From assembly GCF_048544455.1 (NCBI RefSeq), contig NC_133534.1, forward strand, positions 37,014,217 through 37,078,216: DNA of 64,000 nucleotides, given 5' to 3'. Source of the stretch: Silene latifolia. Its lineage: Eukaryota; Streptophyta; Magnoliopsida; Caryophyllales; Caryophyllaceae. Made by a program: the position numbers and the translations under genes. Of this stretch, positions 1 through 9,344 are shown in pieces; within the stretch, counting starts at the first letter, position 1; every line of letters starts with the position of its first letter. Under the pieces are notes generated by a model. It was not told where the DNA came from. It ran no database searches and saw only the letters and a program-made list of their open reading frames with translations.

Positions 1-483
1 GGATTATGAAAAGATAAATCTAGGATTTAGTATTAGTGAGTTACGAGGACGTAACATTTATCTTAAGAGGAGTAGGAGGCGATAAAAGAGAGTTTCATGG
101 TGGTGCATGTTGTAATATAATTGGAAGTAGAGTGTTAGCGTAGCGTAAAGGAGGGATTTGTAACATTCCGTTTGATGTCTATGAGTGTCTTGATTTTGGA
201 TTTGATAGTGGATGATATTATGGAGCTAGCAGTGTTAGTGGATGGTGGTCGGTTATGTATGAAGTTCGTGTCGTGAGAGATATATATGTGGTGGATACAA
301 TATCGTGAGTCATGTTAAGGAAGTAAACATAGTTGGTGGAGTGGGTGTTAAGAGTTCATGTTTTATGTTTGGTCGAGTTTTTGAGTTCTTAGTTATGTTG
401 TTGTGTCTTGGTCGAGTTAGTATGGTTGTTTTTAGAGTATGGGTTGAATTTCGGGGACGAAGTTCTTTTTAAGGAGGGAAGAC
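1..483 (+). mobile_element. 3' internal tail of a Tekay-like Ty3/gypsy element (left-truncated by window)
   Basis: This is the end of the internal region of an LTR retrotransposon whose 3' LTR follows at once. Around positions 20-90 it resembles the stretch just after the chromodomain ORF of the nested element (minus strand, about 18060-18130) and a stretch of the element at 60600-60670. It is therefore the non-coding part between pol and the 3' LTR. No ORF with retroelement motifs is visible. The sense strand is notably poor in C. The rest of the element lies outside the window. Confidence 0.8.
471..483 (+). other. Polypurine tract of element 1
   Basis: The purine run AAGGAGGGAAGA sits directly before the LTR start TGTAATACTCC. 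The same tract, reverse complemented, abuts the 3' LTR of the nested Tekay-like element at 17907. It is the expected primer site for plus-strand DNA synthesis. Confidence 0.8.
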
Positions 484-513
484 TGTAATACTCCATATTT
501 ATAAGTCTTGGGG

Positions 514-748
514 TACTCTATCGAGTAGGCCTTACTCTGTCGAGTAAGGGTAAGTTGCGTTTTAGAAAAGTTTCTGACCTGTAGGGTACTCTATCAAGTA
601 GCCTTAGGTACTCGATAGAGTACGGGGGTACTCTATCAAGTAGCCTTAGGTACTCGATAGAGTAAAGGGGTACTCTATCGAGTAGCCTTAGGTACTCGAT
701 AGAGTAAGGGGGTACTCGATCGAGTAGCCTTGGGTACTCGATCGAGTA
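514..748. repeat. Phased array of ten 14-bp palindromic sites in LTR
   Basis: Sites related to TACTCGATCGAGTA start at 514, 533, 587, 609, 629, 651, 671, 693, 713 and 735. The last eight alternate at 22 and 20 bp, giving a 42-bp higher-order period repeated four times. In most pairs the two sites are near reverse complements (TACTCTATC(A/G)AGTA, GCCTTAGG, TACTCGATAGAGTA), so each pair could form a long hairpin with an 8-nt loop. The array lies 50 bp upstream of the TATA-like box. Confidence 0.95.
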
Positions 749-798
749 GCCGGTTTTATGGGGAGTTTTCTCGGGTTTTGTTAATTATGCGATTAAGG

Positions 799-806
799 TA
801 TATAAG
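799..806 (+). promoter_or_regulatory. TATA-like box of element 1 LTR
   Basis: TATATAAG lies 50 bp after the last palindrome. Comparable TATA-like boxes sit at the same distance in the other Tekay-like LTRs: TATTTAAA near 17687-17694 (minus) and TATAAAAG near 50722-50729 (minus). It is the likely core promoter for element transcription, by position only. Confidence 0.5.
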
Positions 807-1900
807 CTTTGTCGTCATTATTCTAAATCACTTTTGCAAAACCTAAATTACTGTTTAAGAGAGAAAGCAAGCAAGTTCTTCATCCTAATCGCATTATTAG
901 CAATACCCGGGGTTTGGAAGGTCAGTTCTGAGCGTTGATTATACCGTTGGGTTCCTTGCGTCGTGGGTAAGATCTATGTACCCTTTTTATTGTCTTTCCT
1001 TTGAATTGGTTAAACCCTAATTTAGAGATTTGGGGGTTTATGTGAAGTATGTGATTTGGTAGTCTTTATGTGTTGTATGATAGGAGGAGGGTTCATAGAG
1101 GAAGCCTTTTGATTCAGCAGTAGAGACCGTCTGATTGTGTGCTTATCAGGTAGGATTTCCTACTCAGTATTAGTCCCATAATGGGATATTGGTTGATGTA
1201 TTGTATTTGGTTGTTTGATATAATAGTTGTATTGTGATTGTGGTTGTGATCGTTGTTGATGGTTCGCGAGGCGTGGCCTCGGCTGAGTGGGGTCACTTGC
1301 GGGAGTGGCTTCACGCCCTAGTTTTTCCCTCCGTGAAACCCGCCACGGGAGGGGATGTGCACATTAATGGACAGGGTTATCGCTCACTATGTGAAGCGGG
1401 GATTTGGTGGGTACGGCGCGCCCCCCCGGGCGGTGGTGGTCCAAAGGGATGGACATCGATGAGTTGAGATGATTGGATTTGGCGTGATTGTGTGTGTGTG
1501 AGTTAAGTGTCTGTTTGTCTTATTGTTGGTATATATTGAATTGTGTGATTATTATCGACCCGGTGTTGTTTTGTAAACTGCGGTGATCCATTCGGGGATG
1601 GTGAGCAGATATTGAGTAGGTATTGAGATGAGTACTTGGGATAGCCGGGATGGCCACGACATGATGATGGGAGTCTTCATTTGTAGCTTATTAGTTATTT
1701 ACATTTTGATTAGAAATCGAGTTGAGAACATGTATTGCATTTTGGTTTGGTTTGAGAATTGTAACTCTTCACTAAGTATTTATATTTAAATATTGTTTCT
1801 TCATTGTTTATTTGATTATCATTGCCTCGGGTAACCGAGATGGTAATGTCTTCATACCTGAGTGATCCTGGTAAGGCACTTGGAGTATGGGGGTGTTACA

Positions 1901-2046
1901 CCTATAGAAGAGTTACTACTAAATCCATTCAGTAATCAATATGACTCAACATTTAAACCAGATTTAACCCAACCCGACCCGAAAAATATTCTAGCCCAAG
2001 TCCCGCAAGAGTCGCAACACGCAAATAACACGACCCGAAAATATTA
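1901..2046 (+). other. Upstream flank of F-box gene 1, separated from the gene by an insertion
   Basis: The segment resembles the flank upstream of F-box gene 2 (about 35945-36010), including the shared AAAAATATTCTAG. This suggests that the two F-box genes were duplicated with their upstream sequence. It ends at the left terminus of the Mutator-like element. No gene is seen in it. Confidence 0.5.
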
Positions 2047-2851
2047 GGGTCCTGATTTTCGCAGTACACATTTTACTCATCGTAGTACACTTTTGACAAA
2101 AATACCCTTCTCATTTCTCTCCCCTCAAATCATCTACTTCTCTCACATCTTTTTTTCTCTCTCCGTAGTCCCTTCTCTTCTACGAATGTACTGCATACTG
2201 TACCATCTATCAACAAAGAAATTTTTTACACAAGCATAGTACTGTATTAATTCTTTGTGATCTTGCTAGTATGTTTTTTTACCCAACGACTGCACAACAC
2301 TGTCGACAACCACCTCACTATTAGCCTTTTTCTACCAGCGCTGCCGCCTCTCCGACGTCCACCTACTCGCCCTCACCGGCGCTCCAGCAGCGAAAACCCT
2401 TCGCCATCTTTGTCGGCCACCGCTTACTCTCCCAACAGCCTGCCTCCCTTACCATCAATGAACCCCCTTTCAACCTGCAGATGAACGCCCCTTCCTCCCT
2501 CCGATGACCCCATCTCCTGCCGTCGCCGGCGACAGTGAGACACCACCGTTCTCAACTGCCGAACCCACCTAATTTATAATTTTTAATTAACCATAAACTG
2601 TTAAGTAATAATTAAACAAAAAAAATCCTTTAAAAACATTAAATTGATTAATAATTTGTAATTAATGATAAATATCATTCACAATTGAAGCAATTTGATT
2701 GATTTGAGATGCAATATTTGATTTATTTGAGATTCATGGTTAACTAAGTGATATAATTTGGTTTAGAGTTTTTTAGTGAGGGTAGGTAAATGAAAAGTAT
2801 TGTGCAAAAAGTACTGAAATGAGTAAAAATCGTACTGTGAAAATAAATTCC
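2047..2851. mobile_element. Non-autonomous Mutator-like element with possible captured GC-rich interior
   Basis: The two ends are imperfect inverted repeats of about 50 bp: left GGGTCCTGATTTTCGCAGTA, right (reversed) GGAATTTATTTTCACAGTA. The flanks give a near-perfect 9-bp duplication (AAAATATTA at 2038-2046, GAAATATTA at 2852-2860). GG ends and 9-bp duplications fit Mutator-like elements. No transposase is present. The interior at about 2335-2560 is much richer in G and C than the AT-rich flanks, and reads as a proline/serine-rich ORF of 75 codons (2257-2484), which could be captured host coding sequence. It lies about 200 bp upstream of the start codon of F-box gene 1. Confidence 0.65.
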
Positions 2852-2860
2852 GAAATATTA

Positions 2861-3060
2861 TTAAAGCTTGAATTGAATTAACCAAACCCTAAAACAGTCA
2901 GTCGCACTTTTGCTCTGAATGCTATCGAGAGCCGAGAGCCAAGACTCAAGACTCCCAAGTCCTAAGCAGTAAGCTCTCTTCTTCTTCAATCTTCAATTTT
3001 CAATCTTTAATTTATTTGCTTTATTTTTCAAACCTTACATCCCCTTTAATTTTCTGCAAA
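2861..3060 (+). promoter_or_regulatory. Proximal promoter and 5' leader of F-box gene 1
   Basis: This 200-bp stretch resembles the DNA just upstream of F-box gene 2 (TTGCTCTGAAT, AAGTAAGCTCTC, TTCTTCAATCTTCAATTT). The pyrimidine-rich part next to the ATG is probably 5' leader. No confident TATA box was found. The Mutator-like insertion cuts the gene off from older upstream DNA. Confidence 0.4.
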
Positions 3061-4236
3061 ATGTGGAATAATTTGCCTACTGAAATCAGTACTAACATAT
3101 TACACAGATTGCCTGTGAAAACCCTAATTAAATGCACTATTTTGTCCAAATCATTCCTATCTTCAATCACTAGTCATGATTTTATCTCCGATCATATTGC
3201 ACAACATGCCAATTCCCATTTGTTACTTCGTTATTTTACCCACGACAAGCAAGAAATGTACCATCTTGACCCTGATGACGATACTTTTTCCGGTTTCCAA
3301 ACTCAAGGCTTGCTTGTCCCCTTCCTTGCTTATCCTAAACAGTGCTTTACTGTCGTGGGTTGCATAAACGGTGTTCTTTGCTTGGTTAATGATTATCAAC
3401 AGGAGGGTACTCTTATTATTCTTTGGAATCCCTCTATTAGGAAGTTTGTTCACCTCCCACGGCCTATATTCGTATTTGATAAGATTGGTGCGTATACGTC
3501 TGTTTGTGGGTTCGGGTTTGATCCTATTTCTGATGATTACAAGGTGGTTCGACTCGTAGAACGGGATACTGGTTATGGGGTTAGCTCCCAAACGCTGGTG
3601 GAGGTCTATAGTTTGAAATCTGGGTGCTGGAGGGTTATCGTTAAGGGTCCTTGCTACGATATTAAAGATCACCGCTGCGGGTATACCCCTCGTTTCATTA
3701 ATGGCTCTGTTTATTGGCTTGGGAAGCCTTATGTGGCTTCATATAATGAAACTGTGCTCCTCAAATTCGACATGTCTACAGAGAGTTTTGAGACCATACA
3801 ACTCCCGAGAGACTTAAAATTAGCCGAGTTTAGATTTACTCAGAATTTGTATGTTCAGGAGATTAAGAAGGGAATATTGACTTTGTTGAAGAGTAACTAC
3901 GATGACGGAAACAACACTTTTAGCGCATGGATATTGAAAGAAGATGGGATTGTTAAATCTTGGAAGAAGATAGGATTGTTAAGTCTACATGGCAGGCCTT
4001 TGGCGTTTAGTTTTAGAAAAAATGGTGAAGTTATCATCGTGAAGAGTGGTCGTGGTTATACTGAAGAGGAGAGTGAGGTTGTTTCAATTGATCCAGTAAC
4101 TCAAAGTGAGACAACATTAAGAGAGATAAATGCAGATCGTAATTTATTTTATTTGTCTACTTATATAGAGAGCATGGTTTTGTTTAAGGAAGGGAAAGGA
4201 ATTGAAGAACAAAACACGAAGTTGAATTTGTTCTAG
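3061..4236 (+). CDS. F-box/FBA-type protein 1
   Basis: A single-exon ORF of 391 codons from the ATG that aligns with the starts of genes 2 and 3. An open stretch continues upstream to 3016 but is not shared. The N-terminus is an F-box (NLPTEISTNILHRLPVKTLI, about residues 4-45). It is followed by an F-box-associated (FBA) interaction region with family hallmarks: LWNPSIRKFVHLPRP, GFGFDPISDDYKVVR and VEVYSLKSGCWRVI. Such proteins bind SKP1/ASK through the F-box and present substrates to the SCF ubiquitin ligase. Compared with gene 2 it lacks about a dozen residues in the 'WxKI...HGRPLAF' region. The C-terminus (STYIESMVLFKEGKGIEEQN) matches gene 3 and the relic. The substrate is unknown. It is probably functional, but expression cannot be judged. 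Confidence 0.9.
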   Translation: MWNNLPTEISTNILHRLPVKTLIKCTILSKSFLSSITSHDFISDHIAQHANSHLLLRYFTHDKQEMYHLDPDDDTFSGFQTQGLLVPFLAYPKQCFTVVGCINGVLCLVNDYQQEGTLIILWNPSIRKFVHLPRPIFVFDKIGAYTSVCGFGFDPISDDYKVVRLVERDTGYGVSSQTLVEVYSLKSGCWRVIVKGPCYDIKDHRCGYTPRFINGSVYWLGKPYVASYNETVLLKFDMSTESFETIQLPRDLKLAEFRFTQNLYVQEIKKGILTLLKSNYDDGNNTFSAWILKEDGIVKSWKKIGLLSLHGRPLAFSFRKNGEVIIVKSGRGYTEEESEVVSIDPVTQSETTLREINADRNLFYLSTYIESMVLFKEGKGIEEQNTKLNLF

Positions 4237-4530
4237 AGGAACAAACCACGCAGTTCGGTTTTGAAGACTTGAATGTAATCAAACTATCAAACTTATGCTT
4301 TTACTCTATTTTTAACCCAGGTATTACTGGCATTTCCGACTGTTTGCTATTGACTTCTAGTTAAGTCTATTTAAATTCGAGTTACTAATTATTGCTGTTT
4401 ATTATTATTTATAATAATTAAAAGCCAAGGTTAATTTTGTGATTTTTTTTATATTTGTTGAAGAAATGATTGTTTACTCCCTTGGTGTGCAGTGTTATTG
4501 AATAATTGACGTTGAATTGTTGATAAACAG
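4237..4530 (+). other. 3' flank of F-box gene 1
   Basis: The first about 140 bp (to about 4380) resemble the 3' flank of F-box gene 2 (37360-37500), including a shared TGAATGTAATCAAACTATCA. This is the likely 3' untranslated region and supports a segmental duplication of the gene. The rest is AT-rich, with no gene seen. Confidence 0.5.
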
Positions 4531-4869
4531 TTGAATGTTGATATGACTATTGGTGGCGTAATGGGGATTTGAAGTTAGGGCGAAGTATTTGTTCAATAAG
4601 GAAACTAGAAAGAATAGGAAATTTTAAATGAAAATATTAGAATTTTTGTTGCTAGGGACGACTGCCTCTGTTAGTCCCCTCCTAGTTTCGCTATTATCTC
4701 TTGAATGTTGATATGATCATTTATGGCGGAATTAGGATTTGTAGTTAGGGGTGAACTATTGGTGCAATAAGTTATACTAGAAAGATCTTTGAAAATTTAA
4801 ATAAAATTTTTAGAAGTTTCATTGCTAGGGACGACTGCTGTCTGTTAGCCCCCTCGTTTCGTTATTGAT
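4531..4869. repeat. Diverged tandem duplication, unit about 170 bp
   Basis: Two adjacent copies start with the same TTGAATGTTGATATGA (4531 and 4701). Both contain TTGCTAGGGACGACTGC followed by TGTTAG and C-rich sequence. The copies differ by many substitutions and small indels, so the duplication is old. No coding potential is visible. Confidence 0.75.
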
Positions 4870-5589
4870 GATAATACGAAGAGAAATGATATTAATAATT
4901 CAGTTACTAGATGAAATAAGTCTCATATTACCAAGCATAATTTTATTTGGAGTCGAGTTTAGGACGAATTATTGTTTGTACGAGAAGATCTCATGATCAG
5001 ATAATTGGTGATTGTCTTCGGTGGAGTTTTTCAAATAAGACTTCAAGAGTAGACTACCGTTTGTATCTAGATTCTAGAATGTCAATTTATCGGCCATGTT
5101 ACTAATTTGATACCATAATAACAACCTTTATTAAGTAGAAGTGATTCGATACCTTGTTAATTTTCTCATATCTTGAAATTTGGTGTCCAACTGTTATACT
5201 CGTGTCCAAGTCTCGGGAGTTGCATAGTCATATACTAGGGAAATAGAAGGTCGGAGTAACATAGGTTGTATACATAAACTGATACTAAAACTAAAATATC
5301 ACAAGAGCAGGCCACAATAGAAATGTTACAGCAGCAACTGTTGAACAATTTATACTGTGTTGTAAGTAGATCTGTTTACAATGTACTTCTATAAGGCGGC
5401 TTACACAACAATTTGTGATCCTATGACACGTTTTACTAAAACGGACAGTTTTTACCTGAATGAACATAGATGATGAGGAGATAGTCAGTAGCCCAACGGA
5501 CAGCTTGTTTAGCATTTTGGAGTTGAGATAACTAAACTATAACAACAAATTCCAATAACAAACCGCCTTTGCGTTTACTGAAGTTGATA
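4870..5589. other. AT-rich intergenic DNA, nothing recognised
   Basis: Apart from short chance ORFs (a 74-codon one on the minus strand at 5291-5515), I see no gene, repeat or transposon end in this stretch. Confidence 0.4.
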
Positions 5590-6150
5590 AAAGATAAAAG
5601 ATAACTACTGTGTACTTCTAGTACCATGCCAACTACTAACAAATTACTGCGGGGTTCTACACTCATGAATAACTGAGAGATATAGTGGTGTTCCGAGCAA
5701 ACCTGTACTACGGAGTATTTGTTAGTGTTAGACTAATGATAGTAAATAGCAATAATAATTATGACATTAAATTTAAAAGCTTATCAGCATTAATGTCAGT
5801 CCTCTAATTCTTCCTCCGCAATTTCATTTCACCATCAGTCAGTGTTTTTTTAGTTGGAACAAATCCAACTGCCTGTTTTGTTCTTCAATTCCTTTTCCTT
5901 CCTTAAACAATACCATGCTCTCTACATAAGTACACAAATAATATGAGCACTTATAGTAATCATGCCAAATCAAAGTTAATAACCCAAGCGCCACATGTCT
6001 TAATCGCATTATAGTAATCAATGCCAAATCAAAGTTAATATTCCCTTACACTCAGTGATGGATGAACAAATCCAAGACCCGCAAGAATTTTGACTGACTT
6101 GCTCTCTTTTAAAATTTCCTGCAGTTGTATGATCTTAAAACTGCATGTGA
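5590..6150 (-). pseudogene. F-box gene relic (3' part only)
   Basis: On the minus strand, 5839-5935 encodes a tail (YVESMVLFKEGKGIEEQN) nearly identical to the C-termini of F-box genes 1 and 3. About 5590-5838 resembles the 3' flank of gene 3 (39790-40320: the 'GGGGTTCTACACTC' and 'AATGATAGTAAATAG' stretches). About 6041-6140 resembles an internal part of gene 3 (around 40740-40840, the GCAGTTGTATGATCT stretch). The coding sequence between has been lost or scrambled, and the 5' half is absent. The relic ends where LINE-like sequence begins. It cannot make an F-box protein. Confidence 0.75.
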
Positions 6151-6152
6151 GT

Positions 6153-7310
6153 ATTTTCGGGCATTCACTGCCGGTCCCAAGCCCGGATAAAGGAGGAGGG
6201 TCGCGGTAGGTCTATGGCAGCTAGCATAAAAACTTAGTCACATTCTATAGACATGAATCAGAATTTGAACATCATTGGGGCGTCTCCTCAGAAGCGACGC
6301 GCTACACTTCTTAGACCCGGGTGTAGTGAAAAGTACGTGAGGGTTGCTAGGTCGTCGCCCGGAAGCGACGCGCCATCTTTACATCTGGGGGTGGTGTCAA
6401 ATAGGCAAGGGTGCGCTAAATCTTCTAGACCCGGGTGTAGTGAAAAATATGCAAGGGTTGTTAGGTCGTCGTCTAAAAGCGGCGCGCCACCTCAAAGTAT
6501 GGGTGTGGTGTCAAATAGGTTTAGATCTAGGAAGCATGGTCAAGAGCGGGTAAAGAAAACAGGGCATGACTTTAGGAAGGGTAGTAGGTTACATTTTGGT
6601 ACTTGGAATGTGGGCTCTTTGACAGGGAGATTAGCCGAGGTAGGGGAGGTTATGAAAAGGAGGAGAGTGTGTATAATGTGTCTACAAGAGACAAAGTGGG
6701 TCGGAGATAAAGCAAGGGTGATAGCGCCTTGGGTTATAAGCTTTGGTACACGGGTAAAGACAAAAGTCGTAACGGAGTGGGTATTGTCATTGATAAAGAT
6801 TACATCGATGATGTGGTAGAAGTATCGAGAAAGAGTGATAGGATTATGAGCTTTAAGCTTGTAGTCGGGGATGAGGTGTTGACTGTTATAAGTGCTTACG
6901 CACCTCAAGTAGGATTGGATGCTTCTTTTCGACGAGCCTTCTGGGAAGATCTGGAAGAGGTTGTAGAACGAGTCCCTATTGGAGAGAAATTGATCATTGG
7001 TGGTGACCTCAATGGGCATGTGGTACTAGTCGAATTGGCTTCGAGAACATTCATGGGGGTTTTGGGTTCGGGGAGAGAAATGAAGCAGGAAGTGACATAT
7101 TAGATTTTGCTTTGGCATATGACTTGGGTATAATGAACACTTGGTTCGAGAAAAGACATTCCCATTTGGTGACTTATAGGAGTGGAGGAAATGCTAGTCA
7201 AATTGACTTCCTTTTGGTAAGAAATGTGTGAAGGAAAGAGTACACCGATTGCAAGGTCATACCCGGGAAAAGTGCCGCAACACAACATATATAGACTAGT
7301 GGTGCAATGG
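6153..7310 (+). pseudogene. RTE-type LINE fragment: leader and AP-endonuclease domain
   Basis: The endonuclease domain is recognisable across two frames: FGTWNVGSLTGRLAEV, CLQETKWVGDKA (6253-6819), then GVGIVIDKDY, VISAYAPQVG and IIGGDLNGHV (6729-7103). A third segment, to about 7290, has the SQIDFLLVR-type motif. At least two frame changes break the ORF. No reverse transcriptase follows: homology stops near 7300. The front part includes CCCGGATAAAGGAGGAGGGT, a stretch I associate with plant RTE-like LINEs. This is a dead fragment lying in what was F-box relic DNA. Confidence 0.8.
6308..6553 (+). repeat. Two tandem units of 123 bp in the LINE N-terminal region
   Basis: Two copies begin at about 6308 and 6431 (TAGACCCGGGTGTAGTGAAAA). 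Each encodes about 41 residues with the pattern RPGCSEKY.RV.RSS....AP, then GVVSNR. The unit keeps the reading frame, so the N-terminal region before the endonuclease domain was built by in-frame duplication. Confidence 0.8.
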
Positions 7311-7816
7311 TCCTCTGAAGCTGTTTTAGGCTTTCCCAGTAAATAGGCCTCGTGCCCTATTTACCCGGGAGTGGTTAGTTGACTCCTAGAGTTGGTCGTC
7401 ATTATCTCTGCTAGGTTAACTACTCCATATTTGTTGTGGGTTATGTTGAATAAGTCTCCCGTGTAAATAGGAACCATCTTTCTGAACTTTAGTTGTTGCC
7501 TGACACGTCTTGGTGGTGCTTTAGTATGTGACTTGGTGAGATTTCCATTCAGGCCTGGCCTAATAGGTGCCTGACCTGTGTTTCCCTCCTGGCTGGTGCC
7601 TACTCAGGTGTTTGGACGCCTTATATTGAATTGTTTTATGTTCGGGCTTAGCTTGGACATTGCTTGATTCCTGTCTGATCAGGCAGGGAAAATTTGGGCC
7701 CAACAATGTGATTATCACTAAACATGTTATAATGCAAATGCCCTAATTATGTAAGACTAACTACAACATCAACATAAACAACATCACATTATTGAAACCG
7801 AGTAGGATTAATCTAC
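7311..7816. other. Unassigned 500-bp segment between LINE fragment and Athila LTR
   Basis: There is no ORF of note. The G/T-rich sequence, with a GGGCCCAACA stretch near 7695-7706, could be part of an LTR of another family, but no ends, duplication or partner copy can be shown in the window. Confidence 0.3.
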
Positions 7817-8844
7817 TGATAGGCACAAAACTAGGTGTCGTAAAATACTAGAATTAAGCTACCAAATTAACAATTTATAAACCAAACTATACTCTAAACT
7901 ACTCTAAATGATAAAGTAATATAGTGCAAGTAAGAGTCGAACCCAAGAGAAGGTCTTTTAAGCTAAATACTTGAATTGTAAACTATTGACTACTAAAGAC
8001 AAGATTATAAACAAACAATGGTTATTCACAATGACAAACAATAGAGGGACATAAAAAGGGGGGTTTTTGAGTTGATTGGTGACATGAAACAAAGTGAAAT
8101 TTGCAATCTTAGTCTAACAAGCAATATAACAAACACTTGGTGAATAAGATGATTCAATAATTAAGAGAACTTGGTGCAATCCTACAAGTTCCAACTTTTC
8201 TCAAAGCAAGACTCTTTTCTCTCTAGCTTTCATTTACCCAACAACAATCCTCAAGCAAGTGATTACCACTATCTAAGCCAACAATGATAACCCTACTTAA
8301 ACTACAAATTCTAACATTAAACCATGTAAGAATTGTAACCAAGAGCATGAAGAACAAAACCAAGAGGAAAGTAAATGGGATATCACAAAGATATGTTTAA
8401 ACCAACAAATCCTATGATATAATCAATTTCTACTCACAAAGGTTGATACTTTAAACCAAGATAACAACAATTATGAGATGCTTCAACAAGTTATTACAAA
8501 AGCAAGCAACTTTGCAACAAGCAATAGATGAATATAAAAGAGGCAAGGGTAATTACTTCTCACAACAAAACATTCATCATGTCATTAAAACTTAGAAATT
8601 GAAATAAATGAAAGAGTAGAGATTAAGGAGTCAATACAATGATAAAGATGAAAGCTTGCAATGGATTACACCAAGTAGGGAAGGATTTAGCCTTCCATAG
8701 TCTTCAAAACCCAAAGAAATAAAGAAAGATTACAACTTTGCATCAAAATAGTCTTCTAAATTACTACAAGCTTAAACCCTAAGAATGAGATTAGATGAGA
8801 TGATATGATGGTAGGTGAATGTTTTAGGTCTTCAAACTCTCGGG

Positions 8845-8852
8845 TATTTATA
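8845..8852 (-). promoter_or_regulatory. TATA box of Athila-like LTR
   Basis: The minus-strand TATAAATA is followed by CCCGAGAG. The same box is present at the equivalent place in LTR 2 and LTR 3 (plus-strand GGGTATTTATAGG near 28150 and 34985). It is the likely start-site selector of the element transcript. Confidence 0.6.
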
Positions 8853-8928
8853 GGCCTTCACGAAAACCTAGAAAGATTTCCACTTAAGAAGCCCACAAAG
8901 AAGATTAGAAAAACCCGTAAAGCAGAGC

Positions 8929-9005
8929 TGCGCAGGCTGCGCAAACACTGTTCATGCCTGCGCAATTGTGCGCAGGCTGCGCACCCTGTTTGCGCAGGCT
9001 GCGCA
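8929..9005. repeat. Cluster of TGCGCAGGCTGCGCA repeats in LTR 1
   Basis: Perfect 15-mers begin at 8929, 8969 and 8991, with an extra TGCGCA at 8959. Each 15-mer is two TGCGCA palindromes around GGC. The last two are 22 bp apart. The cluster lies just upstream of the LTR TATA box on the minus strand. The same 15-mer occurs three times in the pol region of this element at 15960-16018. Confidence 0.9.
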
Positions 9006-9330
9006 CAGGCTCGCATCTCTGGACTTCTATTTTCCACGAGCTAGACCTCTTCAATTGCCTTCATTTCTTCTAGTCTTCATTCCTACTTCTCCCAACTGGT
9101 TTCCGGGTTACAAGTGATCCTCTTGTGCCTTGTCTTGACCTTTGAAAGGTGCTCTATTGCCGCTCGGGTTCCATGCATTAAGGATTGAGTGCCCAACCGA
9201 GTAAAAATGCACAAGTTGCCACCATATAACCAATTGCCAATTGTTAGGAAAAGTGTACCAAAAGACCCATATTAAAAGACACGAGGGTGATAAAATCACC
9301 CTCTTAGACCGACACAATACATTACTATCA

Positions 9331-9344
9331 AACTCCCCCACACT
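9331..9344 (-). other. Polypurine tract of Athila unit A
   Basis: On the minus strand GTGTGGGGGAGTT directly precedes the 3' LTR. The same tract lies next to LTR 2 at 28638-28651. Confidence 0.8.

Larger units (their letters stand above)
484..1900 (+). mobile_element. 3' LTR of Tekay-like element 1
   Basis: The LTR starts TGTAATACTCC and ends GGGGGTGTTACA (TG...CA ends, 1417 bp). It matches, in the opposite orientation, the LTRs at 16583-17906 and 23475-24802 and the solo LTR at 49534-50958 over most of its length, including the ends and the GC-rich middle around 1320-1370. It contains a palindrome array (514-748) and a TATA-like box (799-806). No partner LTR is in the window, so no target duplication can be checked. 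Confidence 0.9.
7817..9330 (-). mobile_element. Athila-like LTR 1 (3' LTR of unit A)
   Basis: 1514 bp from TGATAG to CTATCA. It is almost identical to LTR 2 at 27120-28637 outside the GCGCA-repeat cluster, and more diverged from LTR 3. In the minus direction a TATA box (TATAAATA, 8852 to 8845) lies about 77 bp downstream of the repeat cluster (8929-9005). Confidence 0.95.

Noticed and set aside
1234-1467. ORF of 77 codons in the LTR of element 1
   Set aside because: It lies in LTR sequence. The other LTR copies do not keep this frame, so it is not taken as a gene.
5291-5515. Minus-strand ORF of 74 codons between F-box gene 1 and the relic
   Set aside because: Short, no family resemblance, no counterpart near genes 2 or 3.
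7311-7816. Solo Copia-type LTR
   Set aside because: The ending could fit, but no start, duplication or second copy can be shown. Left unassigned.
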